Positions 40,605 through 52,176 of a DNA stretch of 64,000 bases are shown piece by piece. Below the pieces are notes generated by a model, which was not told the origin of the DNA, ran no database searches, and was given only the letters and a program-made list of their open reading frames with translations. Made by a program: the position numbers and the translations under genes. Source of the DNA: Meghimatium bilineatum (lineage: Eukaryota; Mollusca; Gastropoda; Stylommatophora; Philomycidae); NCBI GenBank assembly GCA_034231615.1, contig CM067298.1, positions 49,264,787 to 49,328,786 on the forward strand. The letters run 5' to 3'. Every line of letters starts with the position of its first letter. Within the stretch, counting starts at the first letter, position 1.

Positions 40605-41795
40605 GATTTGTTTTGACCTGTCACCTACCAGCATTATCCACTAAAATGCCTCACAGACGCATTGTTTTCATTGGCTTGTATCATATTATATGCAATTCTA
40701 AATTAAACTATGCCTTGTATCTGGCTCTATTTTTCTATATATATCTATCTATACATTTCTTGTAAATGTTACTGCTCATAACATTTCTTTTAGCCCTCGC
40801 AGATCCATGAGAGGTCCTTGAAACCATATATTAAGATCCACTGTAGCTGTATACATAACAATAAATATCAGAACTGACTAAACAATGCGACCTAACAAAG
40901 AAACTTAGCAAAGATACCTAACAATATCTGCTATTAATTTATTCTTTTTTTTTCTCTGCTAAAAATGCTCTGGTTAATGCTGGCAACGTGCAGTTCTTAA
41001 ATAACGATCATGTGGTACATAGTTGTAGTCAGTTCTTTCAGGCAGCAGCCTCTTCTACACAATTATTCATGTCGTTTTAGACGATTACTAGAAGGGAGTA
41101 ACTCTGGCTCTCCCTTTTATATAGATCACTCCATCATAACAATTACAAAACTATATAAGTATCATAAGATCGATAGCTCAGGTTTTCCCCTTCTGTCCGT
41201 GAGATTGGTGTCGAGGAGCACTTCATTGCCTGTTAGGCATTTGGGATAAACACGTATTGAGAACCGTAGTAAGCATTTCTTTGTTAACTTGTCAAGGCAT
41301 AACTTCACTGATCGAACTTACTGCGCGTGTTGCAATACGAATTGTGCAATAATTTAATTGTTCTTTTCATATGGATATTAATATACGATTTTCATTATTC
41401 GCATTTACTGTGCACTTGATCTAGTTCTGATTTAGTAACAAGCCTCACTTTATTCTGAATGAATTTCATTCATGACTGAATGAAATTCATGGATTATGTA
41501 GCAACTGTGTGTATTGCAGTGGATAGTATTGATGTCTTCAAATGTGTAGGTATTTTGGCTTTATTCATATTAAATGTTAATTTTAATGTGTAATAACATA
41601 TTGATTGAAACCGTATATATATATAAATATATGATATTATTATGAATCATTAAAAAAATTTACATCAAGAATTTCATGAGAAACGACGAATTATGAATTT
41701 GTATGCATAGATTATTATAACAGCATGTTTCCCTAAAGATGACTGTGATTAGTAGCTTTTTTTCCTACCAGACTTCGGTACACTCAGATCATCCC
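40605..41795. other. Non-coding stretch, no gene recognised
   Basis: AT-rich. A short tandem ATGAATGAAATTCATG palindrome lies near 41459-41490. No coding similarity found. Confidence 0.4.
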
Positions 41796-42420
41796 CATAG
41801 GAGTTTCGTCTCTTTTAAAAATGGTGAAGAGGAGTATCTATGTAGGATGATATTTCTTATATCCCGTTGATTATCTATCTTCCTCTTCTTATCCATGAAT
41901 AGTCATCCTCTACTTTTCCCGAGTAATTCCGAACTATTTCAATCTCCAAGTAATACTGCTCTTTCATATTTTCCGAACCTCAATATGACGAGGGCAAAAT
42001 CTCCATGTGAGTTCGTACAGGTGTAAAAACCAACAAATTCCATTCACTTCTGGCGCTGTCATCCATTCTGAATTTTGCGGATCAACGATTGAGAGTTCGA
42101 CACAATAAATACGACCATGACGGCCACAGTTTCAGAAACCAATTTTAAAGTCAGCGATAGATGTCTCTATCTCATTGTCATACTTAAGATTGTTGTTCTA
42201 TATGCGCCACGTTAAATTTTTTAAAATTTCTTAGAATTGCAGAGAAGCATAACCATAATTATCCCCGCTTCCGAATATAATTAACTTTGTATATAGTGCG
42301 CCAATCTGTCCAGTGTTATCGGTCGTTTAATTTCTAGATCAACTTTTCCATTGCACCACTCCCTGCATTCCCTTCCAAGTGTAACGCTAATTTTTCCATA
42401 ACTTAAGAGATGATCTTCAT
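41796..42420 (-). mobile_element. Decayed RNase H LINE fragment
   Basis: On the minus strand around 42060-42190 AVMVVFIVSNSQSLIRKIQN parallels the VIVSDSQSMLRKIQ block. Only traces remain on either side. Confidence 0.5.
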
Positions 42421-42724
42421 TTATTGTCCATATCTTTCTTTTAACTTTTCCTTTGCAGCGGCGACCTAAGCGAACATCGTCTCTGCACTTATCATCAATG
42501 ACACATCCAGATGAAGTCTTTTAAAATCAGACATATTTTCATGAAGGATGCATATTTTTGTTATTGATAACTATTATACAAGTATATATATATATATATG
42601 TTGTGAAAATATATGTCTGAATGTGATAGAAACCAATCCCAACATTTGGTTCATCTTCACAATATTGATATATGCCTACAAGCTAGTGCTACAATAATAC
42701 ATCATTTTGAATAGTTTACACACG

Positions 42725-43457
42725 CTGGCATTGCTCACTACAACATGAAAATCGATACACAAAAGACGGACACTATGAAAATATGCAGAACACAGAGTCC
42801 ACTAAACATACAGATAGACAATATAGGAGTAAAACAAGTAACAGAGTTCAAATATCTCGGCAGTATTTTTACAGAAAATGGAAGCCTTGTTAGAAAAGTA
42901 GAGATGAGATGTCAAAAGGCAAATGTAGTAACATACTAACTGTCACCACTACTTCTTCACCCCAAGATCGAGATGGAAGTTAAGAGACAAATTATCTACA
43001 GTATATTCCTACCAACACTGTGTTACCAGTGCCAATCCTGGTCTCTCTCATCTTCACATTACAGAAAGATAGTGACATGTGAGATGAAATGCCTGAGGAA
43101 AGCTGCCGGGGTCACCAGGCTTGATAGATTGCGAAATGAATATATCAGGGAAAGAATAGGTATAATGTACAGATTATACAGAGATAGAACAGATCAAGTG
43201 GTTTGGCCACATTATGAGAATGCATCACGAAAAGTTGCCCGTACAAGCATATAACCAAATGAGATCATGGTACAAAGCCAGAGGAATACCACGGAAAAGA
43301 TGGATAGAAAACGTCAGGGACATCCTGTACAGACACGGTCATAGCACAGTCGAGGCCACACATCTGGCTTTAGAACGCAAGCTCGAGCTCCAATCACCCC
43401 TACGCGTAACGGCAAGAGTGGATCACAAACCACATGGGGAAAGACAATAGACAATAG
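42725..43457 (+). mobile_element. LINE-B 3' part, best copy in window
   Basis: QTEFKYLGSIFTENG-type block (VTEFKYLGSIFTENGSLVRK), then KIEMEVKRQIIYSIFLPTLC, SWSLSSSHYRKIVTCEMKCL and RKAAGVTRLDRLRNEY. After a frameshift come MRMHHEKLPVQAYNQMRSWY and RGIPRKRWIENVRDILYRHG. It ends GGGGAAAGACAATAGACAATAG, the family's heptamer (ACAATAG)n tail. No catalytic RT motifs are present (5'-truncated). Confidence 0.88.
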
Positions 43458-43589
43458 CTCACTGCGAGTATTAGAAATCAAAGACGATAATCAATAATGG
43501 TAAGGACCAGTTGATGAATGTGCAGAAAAAGTAACCTCTTTTGAAGCATCACAGCTGCCATTATTTGCATCACGGCCAGACCATATTTA

Positions 43590-43880
43590 ATTTTCTGAAT
43601 ATTATCATCACCATACAATGCCGTCTTCGCAACGAAGGTTGACTGAAACAGACCCCCAACATCCCCTGTCTCTGGTTTTGGTGGTGTACTCTGCTAGACT
43701 GTAATTTATCCATCTTGTGATCTTACTACTCTCCCACATATGTATGCCTTCCTCTTATTCCCTTTGACTTTACCCTCAAGTAAGGTCTTCAACAAGGTGG
43801 CATGTCTTTTAATGTGTCATGTCTTTAATGTGTCAAACATATTTTATTTGTTTGATCGTTATGTCCTTTAATAATTCTTT
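43590..43880 (-). mobile_element. LINE-C 3' end
   Basis: ATCATCACCATACAATG, GAAGGTTGACTGAAACAG and GGTGTACTCTGCTAGACTGT read on the minus strand as the 3' block of LINE-C (AGCATAGTGCACCATCAAAG and GTTGCAGTCAACCTTCATTG at 17013-17070). Confidence 0.65.
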
Positions 43881-44390
43881 CTTCATATTAAGTGTTGCTA
43901 GCACCCCCAGTTGTAGAAGCCTACAACTGAAAAAATATGCAATACACTAATGTAGTTTCAAGGAGTTCTTCCTATAGAGAAGATGTGCGCACATGGACAA
44001 TATATGACATTGATCTACTGCTCTAACGGAAGGATTAGTGGTCCGTCATTTTGTGAATGTAACCAGGGGAAATAATCAAAGAGAATATGAAGAACAGTTG
44101 TTTTTTTTTCTCCTCTTCAGTCTTTAGTAATTAAGGGAGCGGGGGTGTTCGGGGTAAATTTGGGATTATAATCAGTTCTTACCTAACCAACCTAAACTCC
44201 CACCCCACTCCTAAACTCTAGGAATATTCCCCCCCCCTCTCGCTCCTAAATTCATGAATAATCCCGCCTACTCAGGTGTGACATGACATCGTTGCACAAT
44301 TGAACCTCATCTAACCTGCAAATGACGAAATGTCTTTGACCGCGCGAAAACAATGCACAATGTTTCGCACTTGCAATGAACTTCTGCTTG
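43881..44390. other. Non-coding stretch, no gene recognised
   Basis: Contains C-rich runs (CCCCCCCCTC near 44231). No coding similarity. Confidence 0.4.
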
Positions 44391-44392
44391 AT

Positions 44393-44556
44393 ATCTAAGT
44401 TGAGATATCTAAGTTGAGATATCTAAGTTGAGATATCTAAGTTGAGATATCTAAGTTGAGATATCTAAGTTGAGATATCTAAGTTGAGATATCTAAGTTG
44501 GGATATCTAAGTTGAGATATCTAAGTTGAGATATCTAAGTTGAGATATCTAAGATA
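44393..44556. repeat. Minisatellite, 14-bp unit, about 12 copies
   Basis: GATATCTAAGTTGA repeated head to tail. Each unit carries an EcoRV-type GATATC palindrome. One unit has GGGATATC instead of GAGATATC. Confidence 0.95.
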
Positions 44557-44689
44557 TCTAACATGGAAATGAAAAAGCTTTTCTCCTGGCAAGGAAGGGG
44601 GATCACTGGAACAAATAGAAAGCGATAATACATACCATGAATGTAAGACCATGTTAAAGGCGGAGTATAAGAGGAGGTGGAAGCGGTTG

Positions 44690-45040
44690 CACCCAACTGC
44701 AGAACCAAATGCCCCTATCATCAAATGTCACGCGGGGAACAAACCATCATCTTCTGACTACGAACTGGCCACGACAGACTGAGAAGTCACGTGTTCCGAA
44801 GGCTGAAGATTGGCGAGACAGGCCTGTGCAACTGTGGACTGAGCCCAGAGACTGCAGAACACATTCTTCATGCCTGTCAACTCTACCAAGAAGAGAGAGA
44901 AAGTGTGGCCCGCTGGGGCGGCACTGCTTCCAGATTTGAAGGGTTCATGGATGACCTGAAGCGAATCACACAATTCATTGAGGCTCTTAGCGTTGTAACC
45001 TGACATCTGACTGAAGAGTGATGAAGAAGAAGAATAAGAG
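44690..45040 (+). mobile_element. LINE-D C-terminal zinc-knuckle fragment
   Basis: In frame it reads FRRLKIGETGLCNCGLSPET, then AEHILHACQLYQEERE and a last TQFIEALSVV before TGA at 45001-45003. The CxC-x7-EH-x4-C pattern matches that at 24540. The tail is GATGAAGAAGAAGAATAAG, similar to SINE-1 and family X tails. Confidence 0.85.
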
Positions 45041-45254
45041 CCTCCGGCAAGCTTTCATTTCAAACATAACAAAGTTCCATTAATAAAATTCAATGTAATG
45101 TATACCTGTTATGTTACCTATATTCGGCACGTGTAAATATGAAGTCTGGGAACATGGATGTAATAATTAGTGATTGTGCATGCACGAATTATGTACCTTT
45201 ATTAACTATTATCATACACTAATACGGTACATTGACTGCCTGTGTTAAATACTA

Positions 45255-45750
45255 CTGCACAAGTTGATTAGATATTGTGGAACCCCATATTGTTATAGTA
45301 TTTTCCATAGTTGTTTACTCTGTCTACTCTGTTGAAGGCTTGTTCTTGGTCGACAAACGCGATATACAATTCTGGGTTTTTTTTTTCCCGCCAGATGTCT
45401 GAGTGTAAAAATAGCATATGTACAGTGTTGTTTTTTTTAAAGGAATCCTGTGATTCGATGAATGATGGAGATTTTCTTTCTAAAGTTCTGTAAAAAAAAA
45501 ATGTACTGGTTGGCTTAGAAGGGAAGTAGCTCTGTATTTTGTACAATCCCATTTGCTGCATTTTTTTCTTCAAAATCGGAATTATTAAAGCGTTTCCCCC
45601 GTGTTCTGGTGTTTCTTGTGTATTCCATATTATTTTACACAGCTTCTGTAACCAATTTATTCCTATATCTGCCGCTGCTTTCATTAATACGACGTGTATG
45701 TTATCGGGTCCAGGGACATGTGTTTGATGGGGCTGTGTGCGCGGCATCTA
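45255..45750 (-). mobile_element. LINE RT N-terminal fragment
   Basis: A minus-strand open stretch with PGPDNIHVVLMKAAADIG, WNTQETPEHGGNALIIPILK, TVHMLFLHSDIWREKK and LYIAFVDQEQAFNRVDR. These are the RT blocks before and at motif A (AFVDQEQAF). It resembles the 18470 copy. No downstream motif B or C is present here. Confidence 0.85.
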
Positions 45751-46290
45751 TGGGAAAGCTAATTATCTTCCCATATAGGGGCCACGAAATCATTTATTTA
45801 AGTTACAAAGTGCAGTGACTTAAGCTACGGGGAGATTATTTAAAGAATATTCATAATTTTAAGATATCAATTTATTTCACAAATTCTGACACTAATTTAT
45901 AGTATCATTACTGCTGTAAATATTGATGTTATTGCGAAATTTAATTTGCGTGTTAAGTAAAATATTTTACAGAATATTATTTTTTAACTAATTTAAATAA
46001 TCACGCTCACTATAATAGATTTAAACATTTTTATGTATAGATATAATAGTATAAGAATCATTATTCTCACTCAATCGTCTCCACTATCCGCCGTCCTTAT
46101 GGACGTACCTAAAATATTTATTATTTGTTAAAGGTACAATTGTGCCTTTCAAACAAAACATTAGATTCCAAGTTACGAATTTGCATCTCGTATACAGGAT
46201 GATCCTTTTCCATTAAAAAGTGTAGCATCCTTAAAATTTTTTTTTTAAATTGATAAGTTCGTATACATTCCAGTGCCTATGTGGATATTT
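45751..46290. other. Non-coding AT-rich stretch
   Basis: No coding or repeat similarity seen. Confidence 0.4.
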
Positions 46291-46681
46291 AGACTTACGT
46301 AAAACACAGGTTTATATATCGTTTCAGTGGGACACGACAGACTATAGCTAAAACTAGTAGGTAATGATGGGCAATGATGAGCACACAAGAAATCATAAAA
46401 ATTACAATACACAAATCACAGTCAACGTTTCAACCAAAAGGTCTTTATCAAGACACTAACAAAACATCAAAAGACGAATTTAATGGAAATGAAAAAGTCT
46501 TTTGATGTTTTGTTTGTGTCTTGATAAAGACCTTTTGGTTGAAACGTTGACTGTGATTTGTGTATTGTAATTTTTATGATTTCTTGTGTGCTCATCATTG
46601 CACATCATTACCTACTAGTTTTAGCTATAGTCTGTCGTGTCCCACTGAAACGATATATAAACCTGTGTTTTACGTAAGTCT
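46291..46681. repeat. 390-bp inverted repeat of Penelope-like 3' sequence
   Basis: AGACTTACGTAAAACACAGG at 46291 is answered by CCTGTGTTTTACGTAAGTCT ending at 46681. The arms of about 185 bp are nearly complementary, with about 20 bp between them (axis near 46486). Each arm holds CTTGATAAAGACCTTTTGG, GAAACGTTGACTG and GTGTATTGTAATTTT, parallel to the PLE 3' region at 33520-33620. PLE copies often carry such inverted ends; assignment to PLE is inference from the shared block. Confidence 0.8.
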
Positions 46682-46742
46682 GATTGTTGTTACGTTTCAC
46701 GCAGTTACCTTGTATTGATTGTCATATGTGGATATGTAAGAT

Positions 46743-47034
46743 ATATAGCCACAGTAATGGTTTTTTTTTTCGCTGATGACAGGTTGTCAACCTATCTCAA
46801 ACTTTCCTTAGTTGCCTCCAGCGACAAGTCTTGAAAGAATGCAGTGACCATATTCTTTGCACCATGAACTAGAAACCTTATTCTTTGCAGCATGAACTAG
46901 AAGCCCTATTCTTTGCACCATGAACTAGAAGTGCAATTTCTATACATGTCGCTGGAGACAACTAAAAAATGTTGAGGGATAGGTTGTGACAACCTGTCAT
47001 AAGCGAAAAAAACACCATCACTGTGGCTACATAT
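46743..47034. mobile_element. MITE with about 95-bp terminal inverted repeats
   Basis: TATAGCCACAGTAATGG at the left is mirrored by CCATCACTGTGGCTACATA at the right. Further in, CGCTGATGACAGGTTGT and GTTGCCTCCAGCGACA are mirrored by GACAACCTGTCATAAGCG and TGTCGCTGGAGACAAC. The middle holds three 29-bp direct repeats around TTCTTTGCACCATGAACTAG. No coding content. The DNA transposon superfamily is not determined. Confidence 0.8.
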
Positions 47035-47144
47035 GTAACAAGATATCTTGTTTCGATTTCCTACTTGTGTCATATCAAATAATATCTATTGATGACAAAG
47101 TAATATAGCCCAGCTGAATGTGTATTTTTATTGTCACACCGATG

Positions 47145-47265
47145 TGACCTATGGGATAGGACAACCAACTTCACCCATAAACTCCTGTAGTCGCTTCTTA
47201 CAACATGCATGACAGGTAGAAGTGTTAATATTCTTCACTTCTCTTTCGGAGATTGGCAATATAAA
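47145..47265 (-). mobile_element. SINE-1 5' part
   Basis: GTGACCTATGGGATAGGACA, AACTCCTGTAGTCGCTTCTT, ACAACATGCATGACAGG and CTTCTCTTTCGG follow the 5' half of SINE-1 on the minus strand. Confidence 0.65.
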
Positions 47266-47309
47266 AAAAGACGAACAATAATCTTTGTGTCGAGACTTGA
47301 GATGTGAAA

Positions 47310-48060
47310 AGTGTGCATACTTTCAGGAAACGTGACAATGAAATTCCAGGGCATATGGAATCAGAAATCCTGGATCTTGTCAGTGAGAATTCCTCAGATG
47401 AGGATATTATTGTCTACACTGACGGGTCTGTGGTTCGGGATTTGCCCGGTGTTTAGGCATTCACGGTCCAGTGCAGATGGAAGTGCATTAGGGAAGATAG
47501 TCGTGCTTTTTATACAACCACTAGTAGTACCGCAATGAAGGTGACCTGGTTAATAATATGTCCGGAGTCTCAACGTAATGTTTCTGTTTTCTTACTGATT
47601 CTATACGCATGCTTTGTAAGATTCAGTCGGACTATTTATACAGTTAGTTTCTGGAGTTAATAATGAAGTCTATGCTGCATAGAGTTACCATCATTTTTGT
47701 ATCTGGATACGTAGGTGTTGGGGGGAATGAATAACAGACATACTTTCCAGCGTATCCACAGTAACTAAACCGTTCTTTAAACCGTGATATTATTTTGAAT
47801 GCAATCAAGGAGTTAAGCAAGGTTGGTGATATGGGGTGAATTTCTTCTACATATCCATGGGTAGAATGCAGAACCTAGGAGTAGAAAGTGGTGTTGCAAG
47901 AAACTCGCGACATATAGAAATCTAAAGATTTATCACCAACACAGAACAGGAACAGTCAGCTACCACACGCTGAAGTAAATATTGAATATGAGATCGCATC
48001 ACCTATGGATATATCCGGAGTGCAGTGGTGATGATAATCTGACAACTAATCTACTTTAAA
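47310..48060 (+). mobile_element. LINE-A 3' copy, strongly decayed
   Basis: AATTCCTCAGATGAGGATAT is followed by a VYTDGSVVRD-type block at 47410, a SQSGLFIQLVSGVN-like middle, IIFVSGYVGVGGNE near 47690 and CDHLWIYPECSGDDNLTTN at the end. This order is that of LINE-A's RNase H and C-terminus. Confidence 0.75.
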
Positions 48061-48139
48061 TGTGAACATACATAGAAACATATCTCTGCATTGAACTTCA
48101 ATAAGTCTCAGCGTTATCATGTAGTTTCATTGAGGATAC

Positions 48140-48543
48140 ATATGTGTAAGAGTCTCAGTACCACAATTCTAAGTGCATATGAAATTGTATCAGTACCACA
48201 ATCCTTAGTGCATATGATATGTAAGAGTCTCAGTACCACAATCCTTAGTACATATGATGTGTAAGAGTCTCAGTACCACAATCCTTAGTGCATATGATGT
48301 GTAAGAGTCTCAGTACCACAATCCTTAGTGCATATGAAAGAGTCTCAGTACCACAATCCTTAGTGCATATGATATGTAAGAGTCTCAGTACCACAATCCT
48401 TAGTGCATATGATATGTCAGAGTCTCAGTACCACAATCGTTAGTGCATATGATATGTCAGAGTCTCAGTACCACAATCGTTAGTGCATATGATATGTAAG
48501 AGTCTCAGTACCACAATCGTTAGTGCATATGATATGTAAGAGG
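48140..48543. repeat. Minisatellite, 40-bp unit, about 10 copies
   Basis: GTAAGAGTCTCAGTACCACA followed by ATCCTTAGTGCATATGATAT. Some units are shortened. The last ones carry ATCGTTAG instead of ATCCTTAG, showing local spread of a variant. Confidence 0.95.
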
Positions 48544-48599
48544 GTGATCTAGGATATATCCACAGTCTACGTAGATTTTTAAAAGGAAAAAAAAACAGC

Positions 48600-49080
48600 T
48601 GAGGATTAATTCAGTTTCATGATTTATGCACAAGAACATATCTTGGAAGAAGAAAGCATTAATCAAGAATGGTGGGACTTATTGAACAACTCAGTTGTCC
48701 AGAGCATTACATGGATATACTACCCTGGTCATTCTGGAGTCAGAGGAAACGAGAGAACCGACTTATTGGCAGGCAATGCAGCGATAGACGGCACATTGTT
48801 GAGAAGAGATAAAGCAGACTTAATGAAGGCAGTAATAGATTCATTTCAAGATGAAGATGATGTCAATGAGGCTGAGAACGTACACATACAGAGAATGTTA
48901 GAAATTGGAGTACTCAGAGGTGAGGGGAGGAAAAGTAAATTTTTTGGAAAGTCCCGAAGATCACACAATCAACACCTGACCGGGACTCTGAGTCTACATA
49001 TACTGTGATAGCTACTGGAGCGGAGGGCGGAGCATATATGGGAATGTCCCGCGTGCTGTGAAGCCAGTTTCTAATCAAGA
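48600..49080 (+). mobile_element. RNase H-type LINE 3' fragment
   Basis: A 129-codon stretch from 48619 contains SITWIYYPGHSGVRGNERTD and LLAGNAAIDGTLLRRDKADL, the C-terminal RNase H blocks (GHSGVRGNERTD). After a stop a HIWECPACCE zinc-type end follows. It is more divergent from LINE-A and closer to 7735-8395 and the 35440 piece. Confidence 0.85.
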
Positions 49081-49289
49081 ATCAAGAACATGTTTAGTTA
49101 TATTGTCAAGTTTCTTTCTGAGAATGTGTCATTCTTCTCAATTTTCTATCTGTGACCTTCTCCATCTCCACAGTGCACTTGTGTTTTCTCCTCCAGATTT
49201 CAGCGTTGATATTATCTCCAGCATGTGACATAAAGTACATCAGATTGATATTTGGTCGTAAAAGACTTTCATATTTATATAATATTTGG

Positions 49290-49425
49290 TTCTACATACC
49301 ATATTTTATGCTACATATCATATTTGTGCTACATACCATATTTTGTGCTACATACCATATTTTGTGCTACATACCATATTTTGTGATGCATACCATATTT
49401 TGTGCTACATACCATATTTTGGAGT
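49290..49425. repeat. Minisatellite, 19-bp unit, about seven copies
   Basis: CTACATACCATATTTTGTG repeated, with first-unit variants (TTTTATG, ATTTGTG). Distinct in sequence from the 19-bp array at 29023. Confidence 0.93.
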
Positions 49426-49477
49426 CAGAACAATACATACTTCATATTTGTATTAAGCAGCTAATCTTGTTTATTAC

Positions 49478-49565
49478 CCTCTTAGTTTCACGTTGTATAC
49501 GTAACAATGCACATCTTACTGATTAAAAAAATGTATAAGTTATTTGTCGTTTGTTGGCATTGACA
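49478..49565 (+). repeat. Direct repeat partner of 51525-51613
   Basis: CTCTTAGTTTCACGTTGTAT and ACGTAACAATGCACATCTTA, then GTCGTTTGTTGGCATTGA. The same order is found at 51525-51613 with about ten mismatches. Confidence 0.8.
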
Positions 49566-49599
49566 ATGATAAATAGTTAGTATTGGTTATTCATTGGGT

Positions 49600-49870
49600 A
49601 TTTCAGAGTTAAGGTTGTGGTAGTTCAGCACTGGCTTCCTAGTCGGGTGATCCGGGGTTCTATTCCCAATTTGAATGGAATAGTTTTAAGTCTCCAACAG
49701 CTCTTTTGTCGATCCTTTTCGACTCTTCCAGAAGAAAATGGGTAAATAATCTTATGGGAAAGTAAAGGTAGAAGATGTGATTTTCTATCCGTTGGTCGAT
49801 ATAAAATAAGGAACTAACATCGTATTTTCCGATACGCCTTAGGCATGAATAAAGAAAACATTATTTTACT
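49600..49870 (+). mobile_element. tRNA-headed SINE
   Basis: GTGGTAGTTCAGCACTGG is an acceptable A-box region and TCCGGGGTTCTATTCCC a good B-box about 25 bp on. The body follows with CGATCCTTTTCGACTCTTCC and TGGGTAAATAATCTTATGGG. No poly(A) or duplication identified. Confidence 0.6.
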
Positions 49871-50799
49871 ATTTCAGAGTACTTGATATTACAGCCCGAC
49901 GTAATACAAGAATATCATTATTTCAATAGAAATAATTGGAGTATAAACGATGTGCTAATTTAAACCCAATTTATTCCAGAGTGTATGAAATAGATGGGTC
50001 TATCACAGACGTCTTGTTTCTATGAAAACTAACCTGAACACGGCAAGATGAGTGACATTCTGAATAACAGCATGTATAACTTCACTGGAGCTGATAGAAT
50101 TCTCCTGGCCTTTCAGTGAGTAACTCGTTGTTACATGGATGTAATGTGTCTTATGCAGTCTCTATCTGTTGCTAAGTAAAATAGTAACTCTCACACCGTT
50201 TAGAAACAATGGGAAATATGGTCTGATTTATTTGTATACACAAATACTACTTTATTTTACTCTTGCATGTGTGTATTTTTGGTTATTGTCTCTGCTTCGA
50301 TCGTCCGTTACTAAACTTGAGAATATACATGTTGGAAGTCTTGGATAAAATCGCATCTTCTTTAGAGGTGCGATGGGGTCGAAATTAGGAATATGGTGGC
50401 TCAAGTTGCGAGACTAATAGGTGCAAATTGAACGGACATGTTTTAAGTTCCGTCTGTTGCTTTCTGATTTTTTTAAAATTTATAACATGAAAAACCATAG
50501 TTATTTGTGATGAAATTCAATTATATTGTAAACGGTCACGGGTAGTAGAGGGGGAAGGGTTAGGGAGAAAATGTGCCCCAATAGGAGGGCATGGGCAAAA
50601 ATAGGTTGAGAACTACTGCAATTATGGAATGTTTTTAATGATCTATTTAAATCTGTGTTAATACGAACGTACGTGTTGAAATATTTTGGATGCGGTATTT
50701 GACAGACAAATGATTCAACAAACTTGTTCTTCTACGTTTCTGTAAAACCATCTCAATCCTAGCCTTTGCACAAAAAAAACCCCAATATTTTACCAGTGA
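49871..50799. other. Non-coding stretch, no gene recognised
   Basis: No coding similarity. A GAGGGGGAAGGGTTAGGG purine stretch lies near 50549. Confidence 0.4.
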
Positions 50800-51613
50800 T
50801 TCAAATTAAATATCGTTGGCATTGATACAGTGAGTGGCATGATCTAAAAATACTGGAATGACCTCTGGAAGTCATCTTTTGTTAGGCACCTAATATTACA
50901 TGTTACATCCATTTTTAAAGTCATCAATATTCTCAAAGAGGTACCTCTTTAATAATAACTTTTGGAAATAAACATTAACAACGGGATGGCAAATCTGGGG
51001 AGTATGGCGAATGGTGAATTATTTTAGTTATTTTAACTAAATTGTTATTTATATTTAACCTTTGTTATTTTAGTTTAAAATATCCTGTACATCTACTGCA
51101 CTGTGAGCCGGTGCATTATCTTGTAGTAGGGACGACCAGCAGGTACTTAAAACACACACGTTCTTGGTTATTTGATAAGGAATGTGGCACAAACCAGGAG
51201 GTGACTTTTTCTTGTCCAGATCATTCACTCAAATGTTACAAATCGTCTCTAGACTAACAATAAACTCATCTACCATCAGCCTCATAGTCAGTCAAACAAC
51301 GATTTTTATGCATCCGTTTTCTGACTTCAATATGAACAGAAATCTGACGTACAAGATTTGGCGGCCCAGTTTCATCTGTAATAGTTTCTAGGCCCCGGTT
51401 TGAGTCTTCAATATTACCTGAAAATCTATGCACGAGATAAACTCTGATCTCCATAAACTTGTCTAATCAAATTAATTGTCGCCATAGTACTCCCTTTCCC
51501 GATTTTAAAACATAATTGAATGTTCTCTCTTAGTTTTACGTTGTATACGCAACAATGCACATCTTACTGATCAAACCAATTTGTAGATTATTTGTCGTTT
51601 GTTGGCGTTGAAA
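50800..51613 (-). pseudogene. mariner-family transposase remnant
   Basis: On the minus strand LIRQVYGDQSLSRA (51430-51470) resembles the N-terminal helix-turn-helix of mariner transposases. Further on, CTACAAGATAATGCACCGGC reads LQDNAPAHSAVDVQ near 51090-51130, where the Asp of DNAPAH is the second catalytic residue. The intervening sequence has stops and shifts. The 3' end is near 50850. Confidence 0.75.
51525..51613 (+). repeat. Direct repeat partner of 49478-49565
   Basis: CTCTCTTAGTTTTACGTTGT and ACGCAACAATGCACATCTTA. It lies just upstream (minus sense) of the mariner remnant. Confidence 0.8.
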
Positions 51614-51825
51614 TATGGTTACACCAACGTTTAATGTTGCATATTTGAGTAATTATGTACTTTGATCCATGGGTAGCGTTTTTTGTCATTTCTAAAATAA
51701 AATCAGTCTCACTATTTAATTGTTGGACTGGTTATAAAAGCAACAATATGTATATATTTGTAAACCTAAAGTGTTCGCTTTTATTGACCTTTTTCATAGA
51801 GGGTCAAATTGACCCAAAAAACATG

Positions 51826-51960
51826 CTGAAGTAGGAAACGTCAGGCCGAAATGCACCTATATCGCTGCTATAATATGTAAACAATGACAAAACACATTCT
51901 TTACTGTCGATTGCATCATGCTAATCTGATGCATGAATTTGAGAACAAAGACTTTATGAA
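51826..51960 (+). mobile_element. SINE-1 copy, diverged
   Basis: GCTGAAGTAGGAAACGTCAG, CACCTATATCGCTGC, AATGACAAAACACATTCTTT and GAATTTGAGAACAAAGAC follow the order of the copy at 20262-20525. Confidence 0.7.
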
Positions 51961-52008
51961 TATTATACATTGAAACTAAACTGACCATGACAAGGAACAC
52001 TAGAGGTC

Positions 52009-52154
<146 letters not shown>

Positions 52155-52176
52155 AAATAGGCTTATAAGTAGTATA

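Noticed and set aside
46291..46681. microRNA precursor
   Set aside because: The hairpin is far too long and matches a PLE 3' region, so it is better explained as inverted element ends.
49478..51613. LTR retrotransposon with 88-bp LTRs
   Set aside because: No TG...CA ends, no primer-binding site and no gag-pol between the repeats.
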